From Streptococcus chenjunshii (GTDB lineage Bacteria > Bacillota > Bacilli > Lactobacillales > Streptococcaceae): a stretch of DNA of 64,000 nucleotides. Position 1 is the stretch's first letter; every line of letters begins with the position of its first letter. Below the pieces are notes generated by a model that did not search any database, was not told the origin of the DNA, and saw only the letters and a list, made by a program, of their open reading frames with translations. The DNA lies in assembly GCF_003086355.1 (NCBI RefSeq), contig NZ_CP031733.1, positions 620,001 to 684,000 of the forward strand, read 5' to 3'. Below are positions 54,318-62,351 of the stretch, piece after piece. The position numbers were made by a program, and so were the translations under genes.

Positions 54318-55531
54318 CTTACAAGCAACCGAATACAAAAGGGTTTTACGGAAATTTTGGCGGCCAGTTTGTCCCAGAAACATTGATGACAGCAGTTATT
54401 GAACTGGATCAGGCTTACCGAGAGGCTAAAGAAGATCCTTCCTTCCAGAAAGAGCTGACCGCTCTTTTAAAGGATTATGTTGGCCGGGAAACGCCGCTCT
54501 ATTATGCAGGGCGCTTAACGCAGCATATCGGCGGGGCTAACATTTACCTTAAACGTGAAGACCTTAATCATACCGGCGCCCATAAGATTAACAATGCTCT
54601 AGGGCAGGTCCTTCTTGCTAAGCGCATGGGCAAAAAGAAAATTATTGCTGAAACCGGTGCGGGTCAGCATGGTGTTGCAACGGCTACAGCGGCAGCACTT
54701 TTTGATATGAAATGCACCATTTATATGGGAGAGGAAGATGTCAAACGCCAGGCACTGAATGTTTTCCGTATGGAGCTGCTTGGAGCCGAAGTACATGCTG
54801 TCAAAGACGGATCGCGTGTTCTTAAAGACGCTGTCAATGCTGCCCTGCGCAGTTGGGTGACCAATATTGACGATACTCATTATATCATGGGCTCTGCTCT
54901 TGGACCGGCGCCCTTTCCCGAAATTGTCCGTGATTTGCAGTCCGTGATTGGCAGTGAGGCTAAAAAGCAGTTTGCTGCTGTGTCCGGCGGTCAACTGCCA
55001 GATGCAGTTTTAGCCTGTGTCGGAGGAGGTTCCAATGCTATCGGGCTCTTCTACCCTTTTGTTAATGATACTTCTGTAGCTATGTATGGTGCAGAGGCAG
55101 CTGGATTAGGGCTGGACACAGACCGGCATGCTGCCACTTTTGCTAAAGGCCGCCCCGGTATTCTGCATGGGGCTCTGATGGATGTCCTGCAAGACGAACA
55201 TGGACAGATTATGGAGGCTTTCTCTATTTCAGCAGGTCTTGACTATCCGGGTGTCGGCCCCGAACATTCTTATTTCAAAGCAATAGGACGGGCAAGTTAT
55301 GCTGCAGTGACAGATGAAGAAGCCTTAGAGGCCTTTCAGCTCCTGTCCCGCTTAGAGGGGATTATCCCGGCTCTGGAATCCAGTCATGCGATTGCCTTAA
55401 CTCAAAAAGTGGCTAAAGAGCTCGGTCCTGATAAATCTATCATTGTCTGTCTGTCAGGCCGAGGCGATAAAGATGTATCGCAAGTTCAAAAACGATTGGG
55501 ACAAGCTGCATCAGAAGGAGAAAAAGCATGA
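54314..55531 (+). CDS. trpB: Tryptophan synthase beta subunit
   Basis: A 405-residue PLP enzyme condensing indole with serine. The PLP lysine is in [13 protein letters not shown], the phosphate loop is GGGSNAIG and the late serine segment is CLSGRGDKD. It starts inside trpF and overlaps trpA by 4 bp, as expected for the alpha-beta complex. Confidence 0.97.
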   Translation: MTYKQPNTKGFYGNFGGQFVPETLMTAVIELDQAYREAKEDPSFQKELTALLKDYVGRETPLYYAGRLTQHIGGANIYLKREDLNHTGAHKINNALGQVLLAKRMGKKKIIAETGAGQHGVATATAAALFDMKCTIYMGEEDVKRQALNVFRMELLGAEVHAVKDGSRVLKDAVNAALRSWVTNIDDTHYIMGSALGPAPFPEIVRDLQSVIGSEAKKQFAAVSGGQLPDAVLACVGGGSNAIGLFYPFVNDTSVAMYGAEAAGLGLDTDRHAATFAKGRPGILHGALMDVLQDEHGQIMEAFSISAGLDYPGVGPEHSYFKAIGRASYAAVTDEEALEAFQLLSRLEGIIPALESSHAIALTQKVAKELGPDKSIIVCLSGRGDKDVSQVQKRLGQAASEGEKA

Positions 55532-56313
55532 CAAAAACACTGACAAAACATTTTAAAAAAATACAAGCAGCAGGTCAGAGGCTCTTTGTTCCTTATATCA
55601 TGGCGGGAGATCACGAACAAGGACTCGGAGGTCTCTCTGCAACTGTTCATTTTTTGGCTGCAAATGGTGCTTCAGCTATTGAAGTTGGGATTCCTTGGTC
55701 TGATCCAGTCGCCGACGGGCCGGTTATTGAAGCAGCTGGGCAGCGCAGTTTAGCCAAAGGGGTCAGTTTAACCGCTGTTGTTGAGAAGCTTCAGGAGGAA
55801 ACAAGCCCTGTTCCTCTTGTTATTATGACCTATTTCAATCCGGTCTTTCAATACGGTGTTAAAAAATTTATTGATAATCTAGCTTCAACAGATGTTAAAG
55901 GGCTTATTATTCCCGATTTACCGCATGAACACGAGGATTTTGTCCGCCCTTTTTTGGAAGATACCGATATTGCTCTGATTCCCCTTGTTTCTTTAACAAC
56001 GGGACTGGAGCGTCAAAAGAAATTGATTAAGGATGCAGAAGGCTTTATCTATGCGGTTGCTGTTAACGGTGTTACTGGAACTGGTCAGAAATATCAGGAC
56101 AATCTGGATAATCATTTAAGCAGACTTTCTGCTATAGCTGACATCCCAGTACTCACAGGATTCGGTGTTTCGGAATTAGCGGATGTTGAACGGTTTAATC
56201 GAGTATCTGATGGTGTTATTGTCGGAAGTAAAATTGTCAGGGATCTTCATCTGGGGCAAGAAGCAGACCTGAGCTCTTTCATCCGGCAGGCGGTCTACGG
56301 CAGCAATCACTAA
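55528..56313 (+). CDS. trpA: Tryptophan synthase alpha subunit
   Basis: A 261-residue TIM-barrel enzyme releasing indole from indole-glycerol phosphate. The catalytic Glu/Asp pair is in [16 protein letters not shown] and IIPDLPHEH, and the phosphate loop is GFGVSE. It is the last gene of the trp operon. I saw no clear terminator before the convergent prepilin peptidase gene. Confidence 0.96.
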   Translation: MTKTLTKHFKKIQAAGQRLFVPYIMAGDHEQGLGGLSATVHFLAANGASAIEVGIPWSDPVADGPVIEAAGQRSLAKGVSLTAVVEKLQEETSPVPLVIMTYFNPVFQYGVKKFIDNLASTDVKGLIIPDLPHEHEDFVRPFLEDTDIALIPLVSLTTGLERQKKLIKDAEGFIYAVAVNGVTGTGQKYQDNLDNHLSRLSAIADIPVLTGFGVSELADVERFNRVSDGVIVGSKIVRDLHLGQEADLSSFIRQAVYGSNH

Positions 56314-56361
56314 CAGCAGGGGTGTGTGAGATGGCAAGACCGTTCATAAGATTGCTTTAAG

Positions 56362-57021
56362 CTAGAAAATCAGTTCCCATGCTGTTAACAGCAGATAAGC
56401 AGTTGCTAAAAAAGGAACAAAGGGGATAGCTTTGTTCTGTTTACAGAAAAAAAGCATAAAGAAGATTCCCGATAGGCTGCTTAATTGGATAATCCATAAG
56501 ATTTTTTGGCTGTCTACTGCCAGAGCCAGCGCAGCTAAGTACAGAAAATCGCCGCTTCCCATCTTCATATTGATGAAGCTGCCCGCAATTCCCAAAAGAA
56601 AGAGGCTGACAGCCCAGATATTCCACTCGCCGAAATATAAAAGAGGCAGAACAAAACATCCCCAAATGAGTAAAGGATAGGACTGTTCCCTGATATCGTA
56701 AATACTGAGTACACAGCTGAAAATAAGCAACAGCAGCTGTTCTGCGGTCAGCAGTCCTGCACTCCATAAAATAAAGGCTAATCCGCAGGCTCCCTCGAAA
56801 AAACAGTACCAAAATGAAATTCTGCTTTTGCAGAAACGACAGCGAAAACGGTTGACAATCTGTGAAACAAGAGGGACTAAATCTCTGGGTGACAGAGTTT
56901 GGCCGCAGCTGTCGCAGCGACTCCTGGGAACAATAATTGATTCATTGGGAAAACGCTTGATAACTACCCCTAAAAAAGAGGCGATGCTGGCACCTAAAAA
57001 GAAATATAAAAAAGTCTTCAT
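56362..57021 (-). CDS. Prepilin peptidase (A24 family, PilD/ComC-like)
   Basis: A 219-residue membrane aspartyl protease/methylase. The zinc-type cysteines are in CDSCGQ and CRFCKS, and the catalytic aspartates are in IYDIREQ and KMGSGDF. Such enzymes process competence pilins (ComGC) in streptococci. It lies between trp and dpr, as in S. mutans (from memory). The GGAG before the ATG is modest. Confidence 0.9.
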   Translation of the reverse strand: MKTFLYFFLGASIASFLGVVIKRFPNESIIVPRSRCDSCGQTLSPRDLVPLVSQIVNRFRCRFCKSRISFWYCFFEGACGLAFILWSAGLLTAEQLLLLIFSCVLSIYDIREQSYPLLIWGCFVLPLLYFGEWNIWAVSLFLLGIAGSFINMKMGSGDFLYLAALALAVDSQKILWIIQLSSLSGIFFMLFFCKQNKAIPFVPFLATAYLLLTAWELIF

Positions 57022-57099
57022 ATCTCCTTATTCGTAATTAAAGATAAACAAAATGCTTGTTTTTTATTTGCTGACGTTCTAAAATAGAAGTATAGGAAA

Positions 57100-57114
57100 T
57101 AATAATCATTCTAA
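57100..57114. promoter_or_regulatory. PerR-box upstream of dpr
   Basis: TAATAATCATTCTAA reads TTAGAATGATTATTA on the minus strand. It matches the PerR box TTATAATNATTATAA at 12 of 14 defined positions. It lies 18 nt before the dpr start, fitting peroxide-responsive repression. Confidence 0.7.
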
Positions 57115-57132
57115 ATAAGCGAGGTAATTGTT

Positions 57133-57660
57133 ATGACTCAAACAGCGATTCAAAGTCTTTATACATCCATCACACACAGTATTTCAAATCAAGAAGCTTC
57201 CAGCAATGAGAAAACAAAAGCAGTGCTGAATCAGGCTGTAGCGGATTTATCTACGGCTGCTTCGATTGTACATCAAGTTCATTGGTATATGCGGGGACCG
57301 GGCTTTTACTACCTGCATCCAAAAATGGATGAGCTCATGGACAGCCTCAATGACCATCTTGACGAAATGAGTGAACGCTTGATTACCATTGGCGGCGCTC
57401 CTTATTCGACATTGCAGGAATTTGCTGACTACTCTAAACTGGAAGAAAATCAAGGCAGTTTTGATCAAACGATGGATGACCATCTGGCGAAACTGGTTGA
57501 GGTATATACTTACCTTTCTAACCTTTATCAAGTGGGTCTTGATATCACTGATGAAGAAGGTGATGCACCGACTAATGATCTCTTTACAGCAGCGCAGGCA
57601 GATGCTGATAAAACCATCTGGATGCTTCAGGCTGAGCGCGGACAGGCCTCAAAAAAATAA
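57133..57660 (+). CDS. dpr: Dps-like peroxide resistance protein
   Basis: A 175-residue Dps/ferritin-family protein forming a 12-subunit iron-sequestering shell. The intersubunit ferroxidase ligands are in HQVHWYMRG and in [19 protein letters not shown]. It prevents Fenton chemistry and gives peroxide and oxygen tolerance in catalase-negative streptococci. A PerR box overlaps its promoter region. Confidence 0.95.
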   Translation: MTQTAIQSLYTSITHSISNQEASSNEKTKAVLNQAVADLSTAASIVHQVHWYMRGPGFYYLHPKMDELMDSLNDHLDEMSERLITIGGAPYSTLQEFADYSKLEENQGSFDQTMDDHLAKLVEVYTYLSNLYQVGLDITDEEGDAPTNDLFTAAQADADKTIWMLQAERGQASKK

Positions 57661-57745
57661 TTAATACCGCTAAATAACTGAAGTTAATCTCCCCTTGTAG
57701 TATACTAGTACTAGGAATACTTATAAAAGAGGGGAGGTTTTAATT

Positions 57746-58471
57746 GTGAAAGAAAAATTATTTATTATAGGGGATGTCCACGGAGAATATGCTATGCTTG
57801 AAGAACTGCTCCGTCATTGGAATCCGGCAGACGAACAGCTGGTCTTTCTGGGAGATTTAGGTGACCGAGGGCCGGATCCTAAGAACTGTTTTTTAAAAGT
57901 CTATGAATTGGTTCAGACAGCAGGAGCTGTCTGTGTCAGTGGCAATCATGAGGACATGCTGCTGAATTGGTTGGCTGATCCCAAGAAAGAAATCGGTCTT
58001 TATCTTTTAAATGGCGGCCGCACTACTATAGAGAGTTTCTTTTATCAGGGCATTTTAGCAGAAAAATCCCCTCAGGAAATAGCTCAGTTGTTTGAAAAGG
58101 ATTACTCTGACTTACTGCTGTTTTTAAAAAATTTACCTTTGTACTATGAAAGCGACTTCTGTCTCTGTGTACATGCGGGTGTCAATCTTGATTTAGCGGA
58201 CTGGCGTCAAAGTTCCAGATATGATTTCATCTGGTCACGCGAAGAATTTTTTGCTAAAGATGCTGCTTTAGATAAGCTTACTATCTTTGGCCACACACCG
58301 CTTCCTTATCTTCATCAAAATACCGGCCAGACGCATTTATGGTATCATAACAATAAACTCAACATTGATGGCGGAGCTGCTTACGGCGGCTCACTGCACG
58401 GGGTGGTTATTTCTGACGGCAGGCTGCAAGCTGACTACCAAATTTTCAGCAAAAATTATCACCTCTCTTAG
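57746..58471 (+). CDS. Metallophosphoesterase (PrpA-like Ser/Thr phosphatase or ApaH-like)
   Basis: A 241-residue calcineurin-type phosphoesterase. Metal motifs are in IGDVHGEY, FLGDLGDRGPD, SGNHEDML, CVHAGVN and FGHTPLP. Family members include protein phosphatases and dinucleoside-polyphosphate hydrolases. The GDxVDRG-like GDLGDRG favours the protein-phosphatase/ApaH branch, but the substrate is not fixed. The start is GTG at 57746 after GGGGAGG. Confidence 0.88.
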   Translation: MKEKLFIIGDVHGEYAMLEELLRHWNPADEQLVFLGDLGDRGPDPKNCFLKVYELVQTAGAVCVSGNHEDMLLNWLADPKKEIGLYLLNGGRTTIESFFYQGILAEKSPQEIAQLFEKDYSDLLLFLKNLPLYYESDFCLCVHAGVNLDLADWRQSSRYDFIWSREEFFAKDAALDKLTIFGHTPLPYLHQNTGQTHLWYHNNKLNIDGGAAYGGSLHGVVISDGRLQADYQIFSKNYHLS

Positions 58472-58511
58472 CTGTAAGCCGGATAATATGAGAAAAGTCT
58501 GATTTTTTAGC

Positions 58512-58527
58512 GGATAAACCTTTATCC
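58512..58527. promoter_or_regulatory. 16-bp palindrome upstream of yqgQ
   Basis: GGATAAA-CC-TTTATCC lies immediately upstream of the yqgQ -35 box. It could be an operator or the end of an upstream hairpin; no regulator is assigned. Confidence 0.35.
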
Positions 58528-58530
58528 ACC

Positions 58531-58559
58531 TTGAAAACAGGCTTTTTTTTTGCTAAAAT
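58531..58559 (+). promoter_or_regulatory. Promoter of yqgQ-glk, predicted leaderless
   Basis: TTGAAA (58531-58536), 17-bp spacer, TAAAAT (58554-58559). The ATG at 58566 is 6 nt after the -10 box, so transcription should start at or next to the ATG. Confidence 0.75.
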
Positions 58560-58565
58560 TTTGAT

Positions 58566-58802
58566 ATGAAAACACTTTATGATGTGCAGCAGCTGTTAAA
58601 AAATTTTGACATCTATGTTTATATCGGCAAACGTCTATATGACATTGAGGTTATGAAAATCGAATTAGAGAAGCTCTATGATAATGGCTTGATTGAAAAA
58701 GACGATTACCTGCAGGCGGAACTGATTCTGCGGCGTGAACACAGATTAGAGTTAGAAAAAGAAAAGGAAAGAAAAAATGAGTCAAAAACTTTTGGGTATT
58801 GA
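58566..58802 (+). CDS. yqgQ: YqgQ-family (DUF910) small protein
   Basis: A 78-residue helical protein (MKTLYDVQQLLKNF start and GKRLYDIEVMKIELEKLYD), matching YqgQ, which precedes glucokinase in B. subtilis and many streptococci. The function is unknown. It overlaps glk by 26 bp, so glk translation probably depends on it. Confidence 0.88.
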   Translation: MKTLYDVQQLLKNFDIYVYIGKRLYDIEVMKIELEKLYDNGLIEKDDYLQAELILRREHRLELEKEKERKNESKTFGY

Positions 58803-59742
58803 TCTTGGCGGAACAACCATCAAATTTGGGATTTTAACTCTGGACGGGGAAATTCAGGAAAAATGGGCGATTGACACAAATATTCTGGAAGACGGCAGGC
58901 ATATTGTTCCGGATATCGTCGCTTCACTTAAACACCGTTTGGCACTTTATGGTCTAAGCAAGTCTGATTTTATCGGAATTGGTATGGGGTCGCCGGGAGC
59001 CGTTGATCGAGACAGCAAAACGGTTACCGGAGCTTTTAATCTTAACTGGGCCAAAACACAGGAAATTGGTTCCATTATCGAGAAAGAGTTAGGTATTCCT
59101 TTTGCCATTGACAATGATGCCAATGTTGCTGCCTTGGGAGAACGCTGGGTCGGAGCCGGGGCTAATAATCCGGATGTTGTTTTTGTGACGCTTGGCACAG
59201 GCGTAGGCGGCGGCGTTATCGCTGATGGCAGCCTGATCCATGGGGTTGCCGGAGCTGGCGGAGAAATCGGTCATATCATCGTCGAAGCAGAGAACGGTTT
59301 TCCCTGTACCTGCGGCAATGAAGGGTGCTTGGAAACAGTAGCTTCAGCAACGGGTGTGGTGCGTCTGGCACGCTATATGGCAGAAAGCTATGAGGGTGAT
59401 TCTGCTGTTAAGGCGGCGATTGACAATGGTGATGAGGTGACCAGCAAGGATATCTTTACAGCCGCAGAAGAAGGGGACAGCTTTGCTGATTCAGTTGTCG
59501 AAAAAGTTGGTTTTTATTTAGGACTGGCTGCGGCCAATATTGCCAATATTTTAAATCCGGACTCCATTGTCATTGGCGGTGGTGTTTCAGCGGCTGGTGA
59601 ATTTTTACGCTATCGGATTGAAACCTATTTTCTTAAATTTGCTTTTCCGCAAGTGAAAAAATCAACTAAAATTAAAATTGCTGAATTAGGCAACGATGCT
59701 GGTATTATTGGTGCGGCCAGCCTAGCCAGCCAGTTTGCTTGA
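58777..59742 (+). CDS. glk: Glucokinase (ROK family)
   Basis: A 321-residue sugar kinase. The ATP motif is GIDLGGTTIKFG and VTLGTGVGGGVIADG is also present. The ROK zinc-binding signature is CTCGNEGCLE. It phosphorylates free glucose, for example from disaccharides. Shine-Dalgarno GGAAAG lies inside yqgQ. A five-copy repeat array follows. Confidence 0.96.
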   Translation: MSQKLLGIDLGGTTIKFGILTLDGEIQEKWAIDTNILEDGRHIVPDIVASLKHRLALYGLSKSDFIGIGMGSPGAVDRDSKTVTGAFNLNWAKTQEIGSIIEKELGIPFAIDNDANVAALGERWVGAGANNPDVVFVTLGTGVGGGVIADGSLIHGVAGAGGEIGHIIVEAENGFPCTCGNEGCLETVASATGVVRLARYMAESYEGDSAVKAAIDNGDEVTSKDIFTAAEEGDSFADSVVEKVGFYLGLAAANIANILNPDSIVIGGGVSAAGEFLRYRIETYFLKFAFPQVKKSTKIKIAELGNDAGIIGAASLASQFA

Positions 59743-59745
59743 TAA

Positions 59746-60380
59746 AAGAAATCCGGCCTAAGCTCTTTGCAAAAAAGAGACGCAATCGTAGGAAGCCTTA
59801 AGCGACTTACAAGTGCGACTGCTCTGTGAGCATAAAACTTCCTAGAAACTAAAGTTTCTGCGTCAGTTTTCCTATTTTTGCTGTGAGCTTTTAACGGCCT
59901 TTGTATCTTAATGGAACTGAACACGGCCTAAACGCTGCGAGAAAAAGACAGCCCTCCCTGGAGTCTTTAGTGACTCGGCGGTCAGGCTCCTATTTTCTCT
60001 TTGCGTTCTTAACGGCCTTTGTATCTTGATGAATTGAACACGGCCTAAACGCTGTGAGAAAAAAGACAGCCCTCCCTTGAGTCTTTAGTGACTCGGCGGT
60101 CAGGCTCCTATTTTCTCTTTGCGTTCTTAACGGCCTTTGTATCTTGATGAATTGAACACGGCCTAAACGCTGTGAGAAAAAAGACAGCCCTCCCTTGAGT
60201 CTTTAGTGACTCGGCGGTCAGGCTCCTATTTTCTCTTTGCGTTCTTAACGGCCTTTGTATCTTGATGAATTGAACACGGCCTAAACGCTGTGAGAAAAAG
60301 ACAGCCTTCCCTTGAGTCTTTAGTGACTCGGCGGTTAGGCTCCTATTTTCTCTTTGCGTTCTTAACGGCCTTTGTATCTT
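59746..60380 (+). repeat. Intergenic hairpin repeat, run J (five tandem copies)
   Basis: J1 59746-59909 (AAGCTC/GAGCTT arms, long module), J2 59914-60027, J3 60031-60145, J4 60149-60263 and J5 60267-60380 (AACGC/GCGTT with GAGAAAA/TTTTCTC). J3-J5 are almost identical, with a 118-bp period. The run ends 16 nt before the rhodanese-like gene. J1-J2 recur inverted at 61881-62106. Confidence 0.95.
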
Positions 60381-60396
60381 GTGTAAAGGAGTTTGG

Positions 60397-60780
60397 ATGG
60401 AATCTTGGATTTTTGTAATTGTTGTTCTGTTGCTTTTTTTGGGTTGGATGGCTTGGAATTATTTTCGAGTTCGCAGGGCAGCTAAATTTGTGGGCAATGC
60501 TGAGTTTGAAGCATTAATACATGGTGCTCAGCTGGTTGATATTCGTGAGCCTGCCGCTTTTCGCAGCAAACATATTTTAGGGGCCCGCAATCTGCCGGCG
60601 GCGCAGCTTGAGGCATCACTTTCGGCACTCCGTAAAGACAAGCCGGTTTTGATTTACGATGCCAGCAGAAGCTCTGCTCTGCCGCGCGTTCTGACAAAAC
60701 TCAAAAAAGCAGGTTACACTGATCTTTATGTTCTGCAGGATGGATTTGACTATTGGACTGGAAAAACTAAGGAAAACTAA
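60397..60780 (+). CDS. Membrane-anchored rhodanese-like protein lacking the catalytic Cys
   Basis: A 127-residue protein with one N-terminal membrane span (WIFVIVVLLLFLGWMAW), a basic linker (FRVRRAAK) and a rhodanese fold (QLVDIREPAAFRSKHI, ARNLPA). The active-site loop reads LIYDASRSSA, with Asp88 in place of the sulfur-carrying Cys, so sulfur transfer is not expected. It precedes typA in S. mutans as well (from memory). A binding or scaffold role is likely. Start ATG at 60397 after AAAGGAG. Confidence 0.85.
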   Translation: MESWIFVIVVLLLFLGWMAWNYFRVRRAAKFVGNAEFEALIHGAQLVDIREPAAFRSKHILGARNLPAAQLEASLSALRKDKPVLIYDASRSSALPRVLTKLKKAGYTDLYVLQDGFDYWTGKTKEN

Positions 60781-60801
60781 TCCTTATCATAGATAACGGA
60801 A

Positions 60802-61836
60802 ATGAGCGCTGAAAAAATGAAGTTGGAAAATCATATTGATAAGGATGCCCTAAAAACCAAAAATATAGATAAACAAATTTTCCAAATTGATTTGGAATTG
60901 AGTCAGACAGCAGACCCTGATGAAAGAAAAAAATTGGAAGCTCTGCGGGCTATTTATGTCAAACGCTTCCGAGAAAATAAGCGGCGGCAGTTTATGAAAA
61001 GGCTTCTGCTGGCTCCGCTTATTTTTCTGGCTTTGATAGCTCTGTATCTCTTTCTGAGTTTTAACAGGGATACAGCTGACAGCCAAAAAAGCTGGGCACA
61101 GTCAGGCAGTACAGTTTCCGAGGCTGTTTCTTCAAATTCGTCATCATCAGCTGCATCCGCTTCTTCCAAGGCTCAGGCATCTGACCGGCTGCCCGCTGAA
61201 CTTATTGGGACGTGGACGACAGGTGATTATGGCGGTGTTATTCTGACTATCAGTAAAGACGGTATCATCACTAAAACGCAGGATAACTATGTTATGTCAG
61301 AAGAGATTATCCGTTATGAAGAACTGGCTCCTAATGTCTACCGCTTTTATCCGGCTAGCGGAAGTGAGCTGGCATCTTCTTTGATATTCAGCGGAATTGG
61401 GGGAACCGGCACTGCTGGACATCCGTTAAGATACGCCACAGGAATTTATATCAATGGCGATACGGTTTATCCGCAATTATGGAGTACAATAGAGGAGGAT
61501 TTCACCTACACGGTGAAGACTGATATTAAAATGACCCGAGGTCAAAAAAAGACAGCTTCATCTTATGTTGATACAACTGATTTAGAGAAGGAGCAGGTCC
61601 AGTACTGGGTTCTCTCTGTTTTTGCTTCGCAGAACCGATTGTCGAATGCCCAAAAAAATGATTACTTTGTTAATGTGAAGCTCTATAACGATCAGCTGGT
61701 TTATGCGAGTGTCCGTAAAAAGAGTGCGGCGGACGAGAGAATTGCTCTCTACCGTGTTAATGCTGACGGCTACCTTGAACAGGGCACACTTGAAGCGACT
61801 GACTGGGCCGTCGTAAGTACAACTTACAGTGAATAA
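60802..61836 (+). CDS. Membrane-anchored protein with DUF6287/DUF4767-like extracellular part
   Basis: A 344-residue protein with a charged cytoplasmic N-terminus of about 68 residues, one membrane span (LLLAPLIFLALIALYLFL), a Ser/Ala linker, and an extracellular region starting LPAELIGTWTTGDYGG. The GTW...ISKDGIIT pattern resembles DUF6287; the part after VQYWVLSVFASQNRLS resembles DUF4767. Both names are tentative. The ATG at 60802 has only GGAA close by; ATG 60817 is an alternative. The function is unknown. Confidence 0.72.
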   Translation: MSAEKMKLENHIDKDALKTKNIDKQIFQIDLELSQTADPDERKKLEALRAIYVKRFRENKRRQFMKRLLLAPLIFLALIALYLFLSFNRDTADSQKSWAQSGSTVSEAVSSNSSSSAASASSKAQASDRLPAELIGTWTTGDYGGVILTISKDGIITKTQDNYVMSEEIIRYEELAPNVYRFYPASGSELASSLIFSGIGGTGTAGHPLRYATGIYINGDTVYPQLWSTIEEDFTYTVKTDIKMTRGQKKTASSYVDTTDLEKEQVQYWVLSVFASQNRLSNAQKNDYFVNVKLYNDQLVYASVRKKSAADERIALYRVNADGYLEQGTLEATDWAVVSTTYSE

Positions 61837-61845
61837 TAACTGAAA

Positions 61846-61880
61846 ACTAATTTGAAATGATTCAAGTTAGTTTTTTTATT
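61846..61880 (+). terminator. Terminator after the 60802 gene
   Basis: CTAATTTGAA pairs with TTCAAGTTAG, followed by TTTTTTTATT. The reverse repeat run starts at the next base. Confidence 0.82.
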
Positions 61881-62162
61881 AAGATACAAAGGCCGTTAAG
61901 AACGCAAAGAGAAAATAGGAGCCTGACCGCCGAGTCACTAAAGACTCCAGGGAGGGCTGTCTTTTTCTCGCAGCGTTTAGGCCGTGTTCAGTTCCATTAA
62001 GATACAAAGGCCGTTAAAAGCTCACAGCAAAAATAGGAAAACTGACGCAGAAACTTTAGTTTCTAGGAAGTTTTATGCTCACAGAGCAGTCGCACTCGTA
62101 AGTCGCTGATACTTCCAACTGTTTGTATCTCTTTTTCCGAGCTTTTAGGCCGTCTTCAGTCC
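61881..62162 (-). repeat. Intergenic hairpin repeat, run K (two reverse copies)
   Basis: K1 (61881-61994) and K2 (61999-62162) are on the minus strand, the only reverse copies in the window. 61881-62106 is the reverse complement of 59802-60027 with one difference noticed over 226 bp. The far end of K2 (62107-62162) diverges. No minus-strand gene follows the run. Confidence 0.93.
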
Positions 62163-62233
62163 ATTCATCAACCGGTTCGACTACATTTGAAAACATTTAC
62201 AATCAGCTTTCTTCTGTTTTTTGAGCGATTTTA

Positions 62234-62242
62234 TGGTATAAT
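62234..62242 (+). promoter_or_regulatory. Extended -10 promoter of typA
   Basis: TGGTATAAT lies about 110 nt before the typA ATG, which leaves a leader of about 100 nt with no motif I recognise. Confidence 0.55.
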
Positions 62243-62351
62243 TCATAAGTTAAGAATAAAAGGAAGGGCCTGTACAGCCTAGATGCCGTTTCAAAAAGGA
62301 CATTTCTAAATTTTGTTTTGATTCAGCCTTTAGGTTTGTGCATCTTATAAG

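Noticed and set aside
59746..60380. Tandem hairpin array as a set of rho-independent terminators
   Set aside because: Hairpins are not followed by a consistent T-run and copies end next to ribosome sites of genes that must be expressed.
61881..62162. Reverse repeat run as a leader of a minus-strand gene
   Set aside because: On the minus strand it runs into the terminator and 3' end of the 60802 gene; no ribosome site or minus-strand start follows.
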